A stretch of 64,000 nt of DNA from Acinetobacter cumulans. GTDB taxonomy: Bacteria > Pseudomonadota > Gammaproteobacteria > Pseudomonadales > Moraxellaceae. The stretch covers positions 2,108,001 to 2,172,000 of the forward strand of contig NZ_CP035934.2 in NCBI RefSeq assembly GCF_003024525.3. The letters are read 5' to 3'. This document shows positions 28,313 through 37,110 of this stretch, in pieces. How positions within the stretch are numbered: position 1 is the stretch's first letter; the number at the start of each line of letters is the position of its first letter. Position numbers and translations under genes: made by a program. The notes beneath the pieces are model-generated. The model made no database searches. It had not been told where the DNA came from and saw only the letters and a program-made list of their open reading frames with translations.

Positions 28313-29472
28313 AGTACGCTGTATTTACCTCGGAATCTGTAAGCGAAGGCCATCCAGATAAAATGGCTGACCAAATCAGTGATGCTATTTTGGATGCGAT
28401 CTTAAAAGAAGACCCTTATGCGCGGGTCGCTTGTGAAACGCTTGTAAAAACTGGTGCGGTCGTACTTGCTGGTGAAATCACAACGACTGCAAACGTCGAC
28501 TTTGAAGCGATTGTCCGCAACACTGTAAATGGTATCGGCTACCATCATTCAGATCTTGGCTTCGATGGCTCAACTTGTGCTGTCATCAATATGATTGGTA
28601 AACAATCACCTGAAATTGCACAAGGTGTAGACCGCCAAAAACCTGAAGATCAAGGTGCTGGTGACCAAGGTTTAATGTTTGGCTATGCTAGCCGTGAAAC
28701 AGATGTATTAATGCCTGCGCCAATTTCATACGCGCATCGCTTAATGGAAAAACAAGCAGAGTTACGTAAGCAAGGTACACTTTCTTGGTTACGCCCAGAT
28801 GCGAAAAGCCAAGTAACTTTTGCCTATGAAAATGGCAAGCCTGTACGCTTAGATGCTGTTGTGCTTTCTACTCAGCATGACCCTTCAATTACTCAAGCAC
28901 AGCTAAAAGAAGCTGTAATTGAAGAAATTGTGAAAAAAGTAATCCCAGCGGACATGTTCCATGCGGGTACTAAATTCCACATCAACCCAACAGGCATGTT
29001 CGTGATTGGCGGCCCTGTAGGTGACTGTGGTTTAACTGGCCGTAAAATTATTGTAGATACTTACGGCGGTATGGCTCGTCACGGTGGTGGTGCTTTCTCT
29101 GGTAAAGATCCATCTAAAGTTGACCGCTCTGCTGCATACGCTGGTCGTTATGTTGCTAAAAACATTGTGGCTGCTGGTCTTGCAGACAAATGTGAAATCC
29201 AAGTGTCTTATGCAATTGGTGTTGCTGAGCCAACTTCTATTTCTATCAACACATTCAACACTGCAAAAGTATCTGAAGATTTGATTATTGCATTGGTACG
29301 TGAACACTTCGACTTGCGTCCATACGGTATTACTCGCATGTTGAACTTGATTCAACCAATGTATCAACAAACTGCATCTTATGGCCACTTTGGTCGTGAA
29401 GGTTCTGATACAGCATTTACTTGGGAAAAAACAGATAAAGCTGAAGCGCTTAAAGCAGCTGCTGGTCTTTAA
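28306..29472 (+). CDS. metK: S-adenosylmethionine synthetase
   Basis: Makes SAM from methionine and ATP. The 388-aa product starts [19 protein letters not shown] and shows [12 protein letters not shown] (the ATP-binding hexapeptide region), [20 protein letters not shown] and [19 protein letters not shown], all diagnostic. ATG 28306 gives the family length; the GTG at 28294 would add four residues. The leader contains a possible RNA switch. It is monocistronic with a strong terminator. Confidence 0.98.
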   Translation: MREYAVFTSESVSEGHPDKMADQISDAILDAILKEDPYARVACETLVKTGAVVLAGEITTTANVDFEAIVRNTVNGIGYHHSDLGFDGSTCAVINMIGKQSPEIAQGVDRQKPEDQGAGDQGLMFGYASRETDVLMPAPISYAHRLMEKQAELRKQGTLSWLRPDAKSQVTFAYENGKPVRLDAVVLSTQHDPSITQAQLKEAVIEEIVKKVIPADMFHAGTKFHINPTGMFVIGGPVGDCGLTGRKIIVDTYGGMARHGGGAFSGKDPSKVDRSAAYAGRYVAKNIVAAGLADKCEIQVSYAIGVAEPTSISINTFNTAKVSEDLIIALVREHFDLRPYGITRMLNLIQPMYQQTASYGHFGREGSDTAFTWEKTDKAEALKAAAGL

Positions 29473-29488
29473 TTGTAAATTTCTCGTT

Positions 29489-29517
29489 AAAAAAGCCTGC
29501 GCCATGCAGGCTTTTTT
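29489..29517 (+). terminator. metK terminator
   Basis: Stem AAAAAAGCCTGC / GCAGGCTTTTTT around GCCAT, 17 bp after metK. Confidence 0.94.
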
Positions 29518-29618
29518 ATTGTTCAATTTTTAATATGTCAATTTAACCCTCTCAACTATTGACTTAAATTTACGCAAATATTATTAATAAGTATCTAAAA
29601 TATATAAATAATAATTTC

Positions 29619-30053
29619 ATGCCATTTCCAGTAGAATACAAATTTATAAACACTGCCGAGGAACAATTAGGATTTAAATTTCCTGAAAAATATAAAGCAA
29701 AAATGCAAATTGAAAATGGTGGCGAATTCGCGATCAGCTTATCTGATGAAGACGAATATGAAGATGGTGACCATATTGAAGCATGGTGGCTTTTTCCCTT
29801 TCACGACACCAGTGATGTAAAACGAATTAAGCGTACTATGGAACATCTTGTCGCAGAGCATACATCCACTCTAGAAATTGAAGACTTCCCAGAAAACAGT
29901 GTTGCAATTGCGCATAATGGCGATGGTGATTACTTGTTAATGCGAGCTAATGAAGATTCACAATTGGGAGAAGAAATTTACTTATGGCGCCATGAAGACG
30001 CTGAATTTATCTACCTTCTAGCACCTTCAATTGAAGAGCTGATGCCAAGTTAA
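29619..30053 (+). CDS. SMI1/KNR4 (SUKH) family protein
   Basis: A 144-aa acidic protein. TAEEQLGFKFPEKYKAKMQIENGGEF (within residues 12-37) matches the SUKH pattern of a short helix, L-x-x-P-x-x-Y, then NGG, and later VAIAHNGDGDYLL matches the conserved GDxLxL segment. SUKH proteins often act as immunity proteins against contact-dependent or polymorphic toxins, but some are stand-alone with unknown roles. No toxin gene is next to it. It has its own short leader after metK. Confidence 0.8.
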   Translation: MPFPVEYKFINTAEEQLGFKFPEKYKAKMQIENGGEFAISLSDEDEYEDGDHIEAWWLFPFHDTSDVKRIKRTMEHLVAEHTSTLEIEDFPENSVAIAHNGDGDYLLMRANEDSQLGEEIYLWRHEDAEFIYLLAPSIEELMPS

Positions 30054-30210
30054 GAAAATTATTTGAGCCATCAATAATATTTCAAATATTAAAAGGCATA
30101 TTGGTAAAAATTACACTTAATCAACAATTTTTGATCGATTTATAAACAGCCTTTCAGCTAATATATGTTCAGCCCATGCTACGGGTATAACAAAAAAAGG
30201 AAACTGTACA

Positions 30211-30555
30211 ATGAATAAATTATTAGTTGCTCTAGGTTTAGCTGCCACTGTTGCACTTGTTGGCTGTAACAAAGACAAAGCTCCTGAAACTGGTGCTACA
30301 ACGGGTGAACACCTTGAAAACGCCGCTGACCAAGCTGGCCATGATATCGCCAATGCAACATCAGAAGCAGCAACTGCGACTGCAACTGCTGTAGACAATG
30401 CAGCGACTGCGACAGCTGATGCCGCAAACAATGCCGCAAATCACGCTGAAGCCGCTGCACATGATGCAAAAGAAGCAGCGAAAGATGCGACTGCTGCAAC
30501 AGCTGGTGCCGTTGAACAAGGTGCTGCAGACGTTAAAGAAAAAGCACAGCAATAA
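30211..30555 (+). CDS. Ala-rich lipoprotein with LEA/apolipophorin-like repeats
   Basis: A 114-aa lipoprotein. The signal MNKLLVALGLAATVALVGC has lipobox LVGC. The mature part is almost only Ala, Thr, Asp, Glu, Asn and Lys in amphipathic-helix style runs such as AADQAGHDIANATSEA and AAAHDAKEAAKDATAA, resembling late-embryogenesis-abundant or YtxH-like helical proteins. It probably forms a long helix at the envelope and may protect against stress; this is inference. The ribosome-binding site AAGGAAA is strong, and a terminator follows. Confidence 0.8.
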   Translation: MNKLLVALGLAATVALVGCNKDKAPETGATTGEHLENAADQAGHDIANATSEAATATATAVDNAATATADAANNAANHAEAAAHDAKEAAKDATAATAGAVEQGAADVKEKAQQ

Positions 30556-30568
30556 TTTTATTGCATCC

Positions 30569-30600
30569 AACAAAGCCCTCTACATGAGGGCTTTGTTTTG
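30569..30600 (+). terminator. Terminator after the Ala-rich lipoprotein gene
   Basis: Stem AACAAAGCCCTC / GAGGGCTTTGTT around TACAT, then TTG. Confidence 0.9.
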
Positions 30601-30749
30601 TCTTCAAAAATATCACTACACGGCTCTTACAGCATCATTATCCCTAAGGAATCAAAGGCCTGTTGCTATTGACCATTTTACTTTGTCGATCTACTCACAC
30701 AGGCTATACTCCTTAACAGAACAATATTTAACTTAAGGGAGCATGTGTT

Positions 30750-31451
30750 ATGCCTTCGTCTCATCATATAGAACAACATTATATGCAACGTACAGGCTGG
30801 TTACGTGCGTCTGTATTGGGCGCAAATGACGGCATTATTTCTGTGACAAGCTTAATTATGGGCATGGCAGCCAGTGGCGCTTCCACACAAACTTTGCTCA
30901 TTACCTGTATTGCGGGTCTAATTTCGGGTGCGACCTCTATGGCTGCAGGCGAATATATTTCAGTGAAATCTCAAGAAGACATTGAAAAAGCTGACCTTGC
31001 TATGGAGCATCGTGAATTACAACGTAATCCAGAGCTAGAGCTCAAAGAACTTACTCACATTTATATTGCTCGTGGCTTAACACCAGAGCTGGCGCATGAT
31101 GTTGCCGTGCAACTTACTGCTCAGAATGCTTTAGAAGCGCATGCGCGTGACGAAATTGGTATTAACGATAATACGGCAGCTAAACCTTTATTGGCTGCAG
31201 GCTCATCAGCTTTGGCATTTTCAATTGGGGCTTTATTTCCCATGTTGTCTATTTTGCTAAGCTCGGAGCAATATGTCGCTCAAACAGTCATGGTTGTAGG
31301 TGTAGTTTCATTGGCTTTACTGGGTGCACTTTCAAGCTATGCTGCGGGTACATCGCTACTTAAAGGCAGTATGCGCGTATGTATTTGGGGCATTATTGCC
31401 ATGCTTTTCTCCAGCTGGATTGGTTCTCTCTTTAATGTCACACCGCTATAG
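30750..31451 (+). CDS. VIT1/CCC1 family metal transporter
   Basis: A 233-aa membrane protein of the VIT (vacuolar iron transporter-like) family. It has GWLRASVLGANDGIISVTSL (about residues 13-32) and AAGEYISVKSQEDIEKADLAM, the cytoplasmic metal-binding stretch, plus about five membrane helices. Homologues move Fe2+ or Mn2+ out of the cytoplasm. The ribosome-binding site AAGGGAG is good. It is monocistronic. Confidence 0.9.
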   Translation: MPSSHHIEQHYMQRTGWLRASVLGANDGIISVTSLIMGMAASGASTQTLLITCIAGLISGATSMAAGEYISVKSQEDIEKADLAMEHRELQRNPELELKELTHIYIARGLTPELAHDVAVQLTAQNALEAHARDEIGINDNTAAKPLLAAGSSALAFSIGALFPMLSILLSSEQYVAQTVMVVGVVSLALLGALSSYAAGTSLLKGSMRVCIWGIIAMLFSSWIGSLFNVTPL

Positions 31452-31526
31452 CATTTCTTACATATAATTTTTACTAATATAATAATTCAAATATACACAT
31501 AGTATATTTATATATATTGTCCCTTG

Positions 31527-31564
31527 AGGGCTGTTAACTTTTATACAATAGCCCTGATTTTTTA
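31527..31564 (+). terminator. Terminator after the VIT-family gene
   Basis: A 9-bp stem AGGGCTGTT / AATAGCCCT followed by a T-rich tract, starting 75 bp after the stop. Confidence 0.75.
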
Positions 31565-31582
31565 TTTTTAATTTAATCTCCT

Positions 31583-32794
31583 ATGTCTGTTATTGCTGCA
31601 CCTGCAAATCGATCAAATGTATCGGTTTGGGTGTCTTTTATTCTTTTAATTTTAGGTACGATCGGTGCCTATCAAGTGGTTGGCGTTAAACAAGCCCTCC
31701 TTTTCCTTATTGGTGGCGCGCTTGGTATGACGCTTTACCATGCTTCATTTGGCTTTACTTCGAGCTGGCGTGTATTTATTAAAGAACGTCGTGGCCGTGG
31801 TTTACGTGCACAAATGATCATGTTGTCTTTAGCCGTGTTGCTCTTTTTCCCTGCTTTAGGTGCGGGTGAGTTATTTGGCACGCCAGTCAAAGGTAATGTA
31901 AACCCTGTTTCTATGTCTGTCATGATTGGTGCTTTTATCTTTGGTATTGGCATGCAATTGGGTGGTGGCTGTGCATCAGGTACGCTTTATACTGTCGGCT
32001 CAGGCAGTATGCGCATGATTGTGACGCTGATCTTCTTCTGCACAGGCTCACTGATTGCAACCTCGCATATTGATTGGTGGTTTAACCTGCCGCATTTAGC
32101 TCCAATTTCTATTGTGACCAGCTTAGGTGTTGCCCCTGCTCTCTTCATCAACTTTGTATTATTTGCACTCATTGCTGTTGCAACAGTGTATTTTGAAAAG
32201 AAACGTCACGGTAGTTTAGAGCTTGAACCTGTAAGCCAAAACCATGGCTGGAAGCGTTTTATTCGTGGCCCATGGCCATTAATTTGGGGCGGTATTATTT
32301 TAACCCTCCTCAACTTTGCAACCTTGGCGCTTGCAGGTCGTCCTTGGGGTGTGACCTCTGCACTTGCAGTGTGGGCTGCCAAATCTGCAAGTGTTATGGG
32401 CATTGATGTTGCGTCATGGAACTACTGGCAACAACCTGCCAATGCAAAAGCCTTAGCCGAATCATTGTGGTTTGATATTACCTCTATGATGAACTTTGGC
32501 ATTATGATTGGTGCATTATTGGCAGCTAGCCTTGCGGGTAAATTCGCTCCTAACTTTAATATTCCAAAGCGCTCACTTGCTGCTGCAGTAATTGGTGGTT
32601 TAATGTTGGGCTATGGTGCACGCTTAGCATACGGCTGTAACATTGGTGCGTACTTCAGTGGTATTGCATCGGGCAGTTTACATGGTTGGTTATGGCTGAT
32701 CTTTGCTTTTATTGGTAATGGTATTGGTGTAAAACTACGTCCAATCTTTTTCCCTGGTGAACGTCCGCAACCTGAAAAACTCACAGGCTGTTAA
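31583..32794 (+). CDS. YeeE/YedE family (TsuA-like) sulfur-compound transporter
   Basis: A 403-aa polytopic protein. Two Cys-containing repeats stand out: MQLGGGCASGTLYTVGSGS (about residues 126-144) and YGARLAYGCNIGAYFSGIAS (about 349-368). In TsuA-type thiosulfate transporters such cysteines line the uptake path, so this protein probably imports thiosulfate or a similar sulfur/selenium compound. No TusA-like partner lies next to it. Confidence 0.88.
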   Translation: MSVIAAPANRSNVSVWVSFILLILGTIGAYQVVGVKQALLFLIGGALGMTLYHASFGFTSSWRVFIKERRGRGLRAQMIMLSLAVLLFFPALGAGELFGTPVKGNVNPVSMSVMIGAFIFGIGMQLGGGCASGTLYTVGSGSMRMIVTLIFFCTGSLIATSHIDWWFNLPHLAPISIVTSLGVAPALFINFVLFALIAVATVYFEKKRHGSLELEPVSQNHGWKRFIRGPWPLIWGGIILTLLNFATLALAGRPWGVTSALAVWAAKSASVMGIDVASWNYWQQPANAKALAESLWFDITSMMNFGIMIGALLAASLAGKFAPNFNIPKRSLAAAVIGGLMLGYGARLAYGCNIGAYFSGIASGSLHGWLWLIFAFIGNGIGVKLRPIFFPGERPQPEKLTGC

Positions 32795-32805
32795 TACGCT
32801 TCATG

Positions 32806-32838
32806 AAAAAAAGACCATCAATATGGTCTTTTTTTTAT
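32806..32838. terminator. Bidirectional terminator, YeeE-like gene / lipoprotein gene
   Basis: Stem AAAAAAAGACCAT / ATGGTCTTTTTTT around CAAT, between convergent genes. Confidence 0.93.
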
Positions 32839-32850
32839 TGCGCTTTATCA

Positions 32851-33378
32851 TTATGCGTTTGGACTTAAAGCAGCTCTTAAATTGCAACCAAAGCCCATAA
32901 TTTGCTGTGCTTGCTTATAGCTACTGTAGTCAGTTAAAGCAAATGCATAAAAAGCATCTGCATTGGCAAAGTGTGGTGCTAATGCTGTCTGAGATTGATG
33001 CTTTAATTGTATTTGATCTAACCACTGTAAATTAAAATGCCCAACGCGATAAAGCTCATTAAAATAAGCATTCATGAGCTGACAGTATTCTTCTTTCACA
33101 GGTTTAAGCGAGGTTGCACTCACCGCATGCAAATGCAAGGTACTCAAATTCGTGACATCTAAAGGTGATTGATCTGAAAATGCGATATTTTGCTGTTGCT
33201 TCAATTGCTGATAATCAGATGCCAATTGAGTATTTAAGGCATCAATCTTTTGTTGCAAACTTGCCACATCAGTCACAGCATAATCAGTGGCTTTGACTTC
33301 TACAGATGGCTTTTGATCGGCAGTGCAAGCACTGAGCATTAAGCTGGACATAATGCTCAAAGCAAGGACAAACTTCAT
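32851..33378 (-). CDS. Hypothetical lipoprotein, 175 aa
   Basis: The N-terminus MKFVLALSIMSSLMLSAC is a lipoprotein signal with lipobox LSAC. The mature part has a helical region (VASLQQKIDALNTQLASDYQ, likely coiled coil) and a Cys pair (EEYCQLM and MGFGCNLRAAL) that could form a disulfide. I recognise no family. It is a single gene. Confidence 0.75.
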   Translation of the reverse strand: MKFVLALSIMSSLMLSACTADQKPSVEVKATDYAVTDVASLQQKIDALNTQLASDYQQLKQQQNIAFSDQSPLDVTNLSTLHLHAVSATSLKPVKEEYCQLMNAYFNELYRVGHFNLQWLDQIQLKHQSQTALAPHFANADAFYAFALTDYSSYKQAQQIMGFGCNLRAALSPNA

Positions 33379-33435
33379 AAATGCACTCTTTGGTCTAAAA
33401 CTTTAAAACAGCCCATATTATGCATAAAATCCGAA

Positions 33436-34215
33436 TTAAAGCGATTTCTCATTCATGTATCGCCAATAGCGTTTTGGTACATACTGCACATGCAGTCGCA
33501 TATTTTTACGCGCTTCAATATTTACACTTCTAAAATAATCTTTCCAGAGCTGGTCGTATAACAGCTCATCATCGTCGAGTTGCACACTAAAAGCCTGACT
33601 ATGTCCCAGCTGTAGATTTGTGTCTACCTCATACGCATTCATCTGTATCTGATGCACATCTTTTAAATCATAATAAATGCCGTACTTACGCTTTTCATCA
33701 TAAATGAGCCATTGCTGATCTTGGTAACGACGGCAAAAATGTCGTTCAATTAAAGGTAAAACATTAAAATCTGGCGAAATCAGACTCAAATACAAGCCAT
33801 CTTGGCATTTTTTAAAGCGTACAAATGCCTCCATGCGATGCTTTTCACGACCAACTTGCTTGGCCCATTGTGAAATACCCAACACATCGGCATGGCCATA
33901 ATCCTGATCTACTAGACGCTGTGACTGAAAGACATAAACTGCAAAATTAAAACAATGCTGAAATGCTTCATCTTGCTCTGAGAGAAAGCTGTAATAAAAA
34001 TTCCGCAGTGCTTGTGCTGAAAGCTTTTGTTTTAAACCCTGCCAGACCCGTTGCCCATGTTCCTCATTGGATGGAACCTCAACAAACTCATCAAATAAGC
34101 CTGACTGAGGCAGCTGTCCAGCGGTCAGTTGTACACTAAATTCCTTAAACTCAAACGCGCGAAATACGCAGCTCAATAGCCCAGTCATCGTTCCATCAAA
34201 TTGATAGACCGCCAT
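33436..34215 (-). CDS. TIGR03915/DUF4130-like putative DNA repair protein
   Basis: A 259-aa protein starting AVYQFDGTMTGLLSCVFRAF, typical of the family paired with a radical-SAM 'DNA modification/repair' protein. RFKKCQDGLYLSLISPDFNVLP and the C-terminal YVPKRYWRYMNE fit. The radical-SAM gene ends 2 bp upstream, so they are co-transcribed. It has been linked to uracil-DNA-glycosylase-like folds in other species; the reaction here is unknown. Confidence 0.82.
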   Translation of the reverse strand: MAVYQFDGTMTGLLSCVFRAFEFKEFSVQLTAGQLPQSGLFDEFVEVPSNEEHGQRVWQGLKQKLSAQALRNFYYSFLSEQDEAFQHCFNFAVYVFQSQRLVDQDYGHADVLGISQWAKQVGREKHRMEAFVRFKKCQDGLYLSLISPDFNVLPLIERHFCRRYQDQQWLIYDEKRKYGIYYDLKDVHQIQMNAYEVDTNLQLGHSQAFSVQLDDDELLYDQLWKDYFRSVNIEARKNMRLHVQYVPKRYWRYMNEKSL

Positions 34216-34217
34216 GT

Positions 34218-35477
34218 TTAGAACCCAAAACCAAGCTGAGGTGACAATTGCTGCGTATATTTAGAATTGCCCATCTGCAAAATCTGATTGCGAATTTGGC
34301 TGGGTGTTTGGTCACGTTGAAACTTTGGCGTATCTACACAGCGGATAAAATGTTGCGCACGATTGTAAGACACACCCATACGCTTTAACTGGTCAATATG
34401 AATTTGCCCAAAGCGTCTTGCCTGTACTATTTTTTTAGCTGAACGTACGCCAATTCCCGGTACACGCATTATCATGCGGTAATCCGCACGGTTAATATCA
34501 ATAGGAAATTGCTCTGGATGACGAAGCGCCCAGCTCAATTTCGGATCTACATCTAAATCCAAATTTGGATGAGCATCATCTACTATTTCAGATGCATCAA
34601 AGCCGTAAAATCGCATGAGCCAATCACTTTGATACAAGCGGTTTTCACGGAGCAATGGCGGTGCAGAACCTACCATTGGTAGCGCCTTTTCTTGTTCATT
34701 AATTGGAATATAGCCCGAAAAATACACGCGTTTTAGCTTAAATTCTTTATAGTGCCGATCCGCCATCATAATAATATCTTGATCCGTTTCTTGCGCAGCA
34801 CCTACCACCATTTGCGTGGTCTGACCTGCAGGAACAAACTGTGGCACAGTCCGAATAATTTTCCGTTCATCTTTCAGTTCGATTAAACGGTCACGCACAA
34901 TTCCTAAATCTTTTTGTACTTCTGCATGGCTTTTTTCGGGTGCAAATTGCTGTAAGCCTGCTTCGGTCGGCATTTCCAAATTAATACTCATGCGGTCCAC
35001 ATATAAACCAGCCTCTGTAATAATTTCTTTAGACGCACCCGGAATCGTTTTCAGATGAATATAGCCGTTGAAGTTTTCTTCTAAGCGCAATTTCTTGACC
35101 ACTTGTAGCATACGCTCCATAGTATGGTCGGCTGACTTAAAAATACCCGAACTTAAAAATAGCCCTTCAATATAATTACGACGATAAAAGTTGATGGTTA
35201 AATCCACAACTTCTTGCACGGTAAAGGCTGCCCGTTGCACATCATTGGAACGACGCGACACACAGTAGGCACAGTCAAAAATACACACATTGGTAAATAA
35301 GATTTTGAGTAATGACACACAGCGACCATCTTCGGTATAACTATGGCAAATACCATTACCTGTATTACCAAGACCGCGGTCTTTATTTTGGCGTTTGCTT
35401 CCACTGGATGAACACGACACATCATATTTAGCCGCATCTGCCAATATTTGCAATTTTTCACGAATACGTTCAGACAT
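34218..35477 (-). CDS. Putative DNA modification/repair radical SAM protein (TIGR03916-like)
   Basis: A 419-aa protein with a radical-SAM cluster CIFDCAYC (Cx3Cx2C, about residues 66-73), a TIM-barrel core (NFNGYIHLKTIPGASKEII) and a C-terminal helix-hairpin-helix DNA-binding segment VPGIGVRSAKKIVQARRFG (about 345-363). It is the first gene of a two-gene unit with the TIGR03915-type protein. The pairing suggests joint action on damaged or modified DNA. The substrate is unknown. Confidence 0.88.
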   Translation of the reverse strand: MSERIREKLQILADAAKYDVSCSSSGSKRQNKDRGLGNTGNGICHSYTEDGRCVSLLKILFTNVCIFDCAYCVSRRSNDVQRAAFTVQEVVDLTINFYRRNYIEGLFLSSGIFKSADHTMERMLQVVKKLRLEENFNGYIHLKTIPGASKEIITEAGLYVDRMSINLEMPTEAGLQQFAPEKSHAEVQKDLGIVRDRLIELKDERKIIRTVPQFVPAGQTTQMVVGAAQETDQDIIMMADRHYKEFKLKRVYFSGYIPINEQEKALPMVGSAPPLLRENRLYQSDWLMRFYGFDASEIVDDAHPNLDLDVDPKLSWALRHPEQFPIDINRADYRMIMRVPGIGVRSAKKIVQARRFGQIHIDQLKRMGVSYNRAQHFIRCVDTPKFQRDQTPSQIRNQILQMGNSKYTQQLSPQLGFGF

Positions 35478-35697
35478 AGGAGAAATTCAGCGTAAATTAT
35501 CAAGTACAACTAAATTATAAGCTGCCCATCATTAGGAAAAGTATGATTGAGATGCCTACACGTCACAGCATGTCGTTTAAAATCCTCTGCACATTTTTTC
35601 TTTTTATCTACTGCTATTTATAAACAAAATGCCGAATATGATTTGCATAAAACCTAGGCCTTCGGCAAAGTAAAAATATAATGAGGAGAAAACTTAA

Positions 35698-36747
35698 ATG
35701 AATGTATTAGAAAATTTAGCCATTAAACACCCCATTTTTTTATCTCCAATGGCAGGTGTTTCCACACCCACTTTGGTTGCTGAGGTATCTAATCAAGGGG
35801 GCTTAGGTGCACTTGGTCTAGGGGCAAGCAGTGTTGATGTAGCCAAGCAACAAATCTTAGCGACTCAAGCCTTAACTGATCATTCTTTTCAGGTCAATTT
35901 CTTTTGCCATCAATCGCAAGCATTTAATCTGCAACGCTCCCAAGCGTGGATTGACTATATACGCCCACAATTCGAACAATACGGCGCAGTCGCACCCACA
36001 CAGCTCGATTGTATTTATCCCAGTTTTTTAGATCACGATGATTTTTTACAGCTTGTACTCGAAACACGTCCCAAAGCCGTCAGTTTTCACTTTGGCATTC
36101 CGTATCCCCATCAGATTCAAGCCTTAAAAGAAGCAGGCATTATCACGATGGTAACTGCAACCAACTTAATTGAAGCACGCGCAATTGAAGCGGCAGGCAT
36201 TGATATCATTATTGCTCAGGGTATTGAAGCGGGTGGGCATCGTGGCATATTCAACCCAAGTTTTGACAGTAGCATTCAAACCAGTGACTTAGTACAATTA
36301 CTGAAAAAACACTGCAATCTTCCAATTGTTGCAACAGGTGGCATTATGACAGGCCAAGATGCTAAATATATGCTGAAATTAGGTGCAGATGCCGTGCAAC
36401 TCGGGACCGCATTTGTACAATGCAAAAGCTCGAATGCCAATGAAGCCTATCGTAAAGCATTATTTGATCAGCCTATTACGCAAATAACAACAAGCATATC
36501 GGGTCGACCTGCACGTGGATTAATTAATCATTGGCATAGTCAAATTGATACGCCTGAGCGCCCAATAGTTGCCGACTACCCTTATGCTTATGATTTAGCG
36601 AAACAGCTCCATCAACTTGCGTCACAACATGGTGATCATGGTTTTGGAGCATTTTGGGCGGGAAGCCAAGTTGCGAAAATTCGTGCCCTAGAAGCACCAG
36701 ACTTAATAAATCAATTGGTTTTAGAAATGAATTTTAACGCAGACTAA
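35698..36747 (+). CDS. Nitronate monooxygenase family flavoprotein
   Basis: A 349-aa FMN enzyme with a TIM-barrel fold. HPIFLSPMAGVSTPTLVAEV starts the barrel, and GIEAGGHRGIFN and PIVATGGIMTGQDAKYMLKL (FMN phosphate-binding) are characteristic of class I nitronate monooxygenases that detoxify nitroalkane nitronates such as propionate-3-nitronate. The ribosome-binding site GAGGAG is strong. Confidence 0.92.
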   Translation: MNVLENLAIKHPIFLSPMAGVSTPTLVAEVSNQGGLGALGLGASSVDVAKQQILATQALTDHSFQVNFFCHQSQAFNLQRSQAWIDYIRPQFEQYGAVAPTQLDCIYPSFLDHDDFLQLVLETRPKAVSFHFGIPYPHQIQALKEAGIITMVTATNLIEARAIEAAGIDIIIAQGIEAGGHRGIFNPSFDSSIQTSDLVQLLKKHCNLPIVATGGIMTGQDAKYMLKLGADAVQLGTAFVQCKSSNANEAYRKALFDQPITQITTSISGRPARGLINHWHSQIDTPERPIVADYPYAYDLAKQLHQLASQHGDHGFGAFWAGSQVAKIRALEAPDLINQLVLEMNFNAD

Positions 36748-36857
36748 ATGCTCGTTTTTTTGAATAAGCCACTCCTCTTTGTTATCCAAAAGTAATATTA
36801 TGTTGCTATATGTAAATCATATAAATAAACAACAACAGGATAACAATTAGGATATAT

Positions 36858-37007
36858 ATGGCAGCTGTTCTCCTTATTTTAGTGCTCATAGGGGTGTCCG
36901 TAGACACAACCCATCACTTTAAATCAGAAAAATCAACTCAAGTTACCCCAGCACAAGCGGATACTAAAGCTGATGTAACGCCTGCTTCTGAAGCACACGT
37001 CTCTTAA
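36858..37007 (+). CDS. Small single-pass membrane peptide, 49 aa
   Basis: A short ORF with a well-placed AGGA (6 bp before ATG) and a strong terminator 20 bp after its stop. It encodes a hydrophobic N-terminus (MAAVLLILVLIGVSV) followed by a polar Lys/Thr/Ala tail. It probably forms a small membrane protein with the tail exposed. I recognise no family. Confidence 0.6.
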   Translation: MAAVLLILVLIGVSVDTTHHFKSEKSTQVTPAQADTKADVTPASEAHVS

Positions 37008-37028
37008 GCACTACAGCAACCAAAAGAT

Positions 37029-37057
37029 AAAAAACCAGCCACTATGGCTGGTTTTTT
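37029..37057 (+). terminator. Terminator after the 49-aa peptide gene
   Basis: Stem AACCAGCCA / TGGCTGGTT with flanking A- and T-runs; it can also serve the dusB strand. Confidence 0.92.
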
Positions 37058-37110
37058 CTTAAATGAGCAAAACGTATGTGTCACGTTACGCACGTTAATA
37101 CTATACAGAT

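Noticed and set aside
29032..29526. 164-codon minus-strand frame across the metK 3' half
   Set aside because: It lies antisense inside metK, is Cys/Thr/Phe-rich in a way typical of shadow frames, and has no ribosome-binding site.
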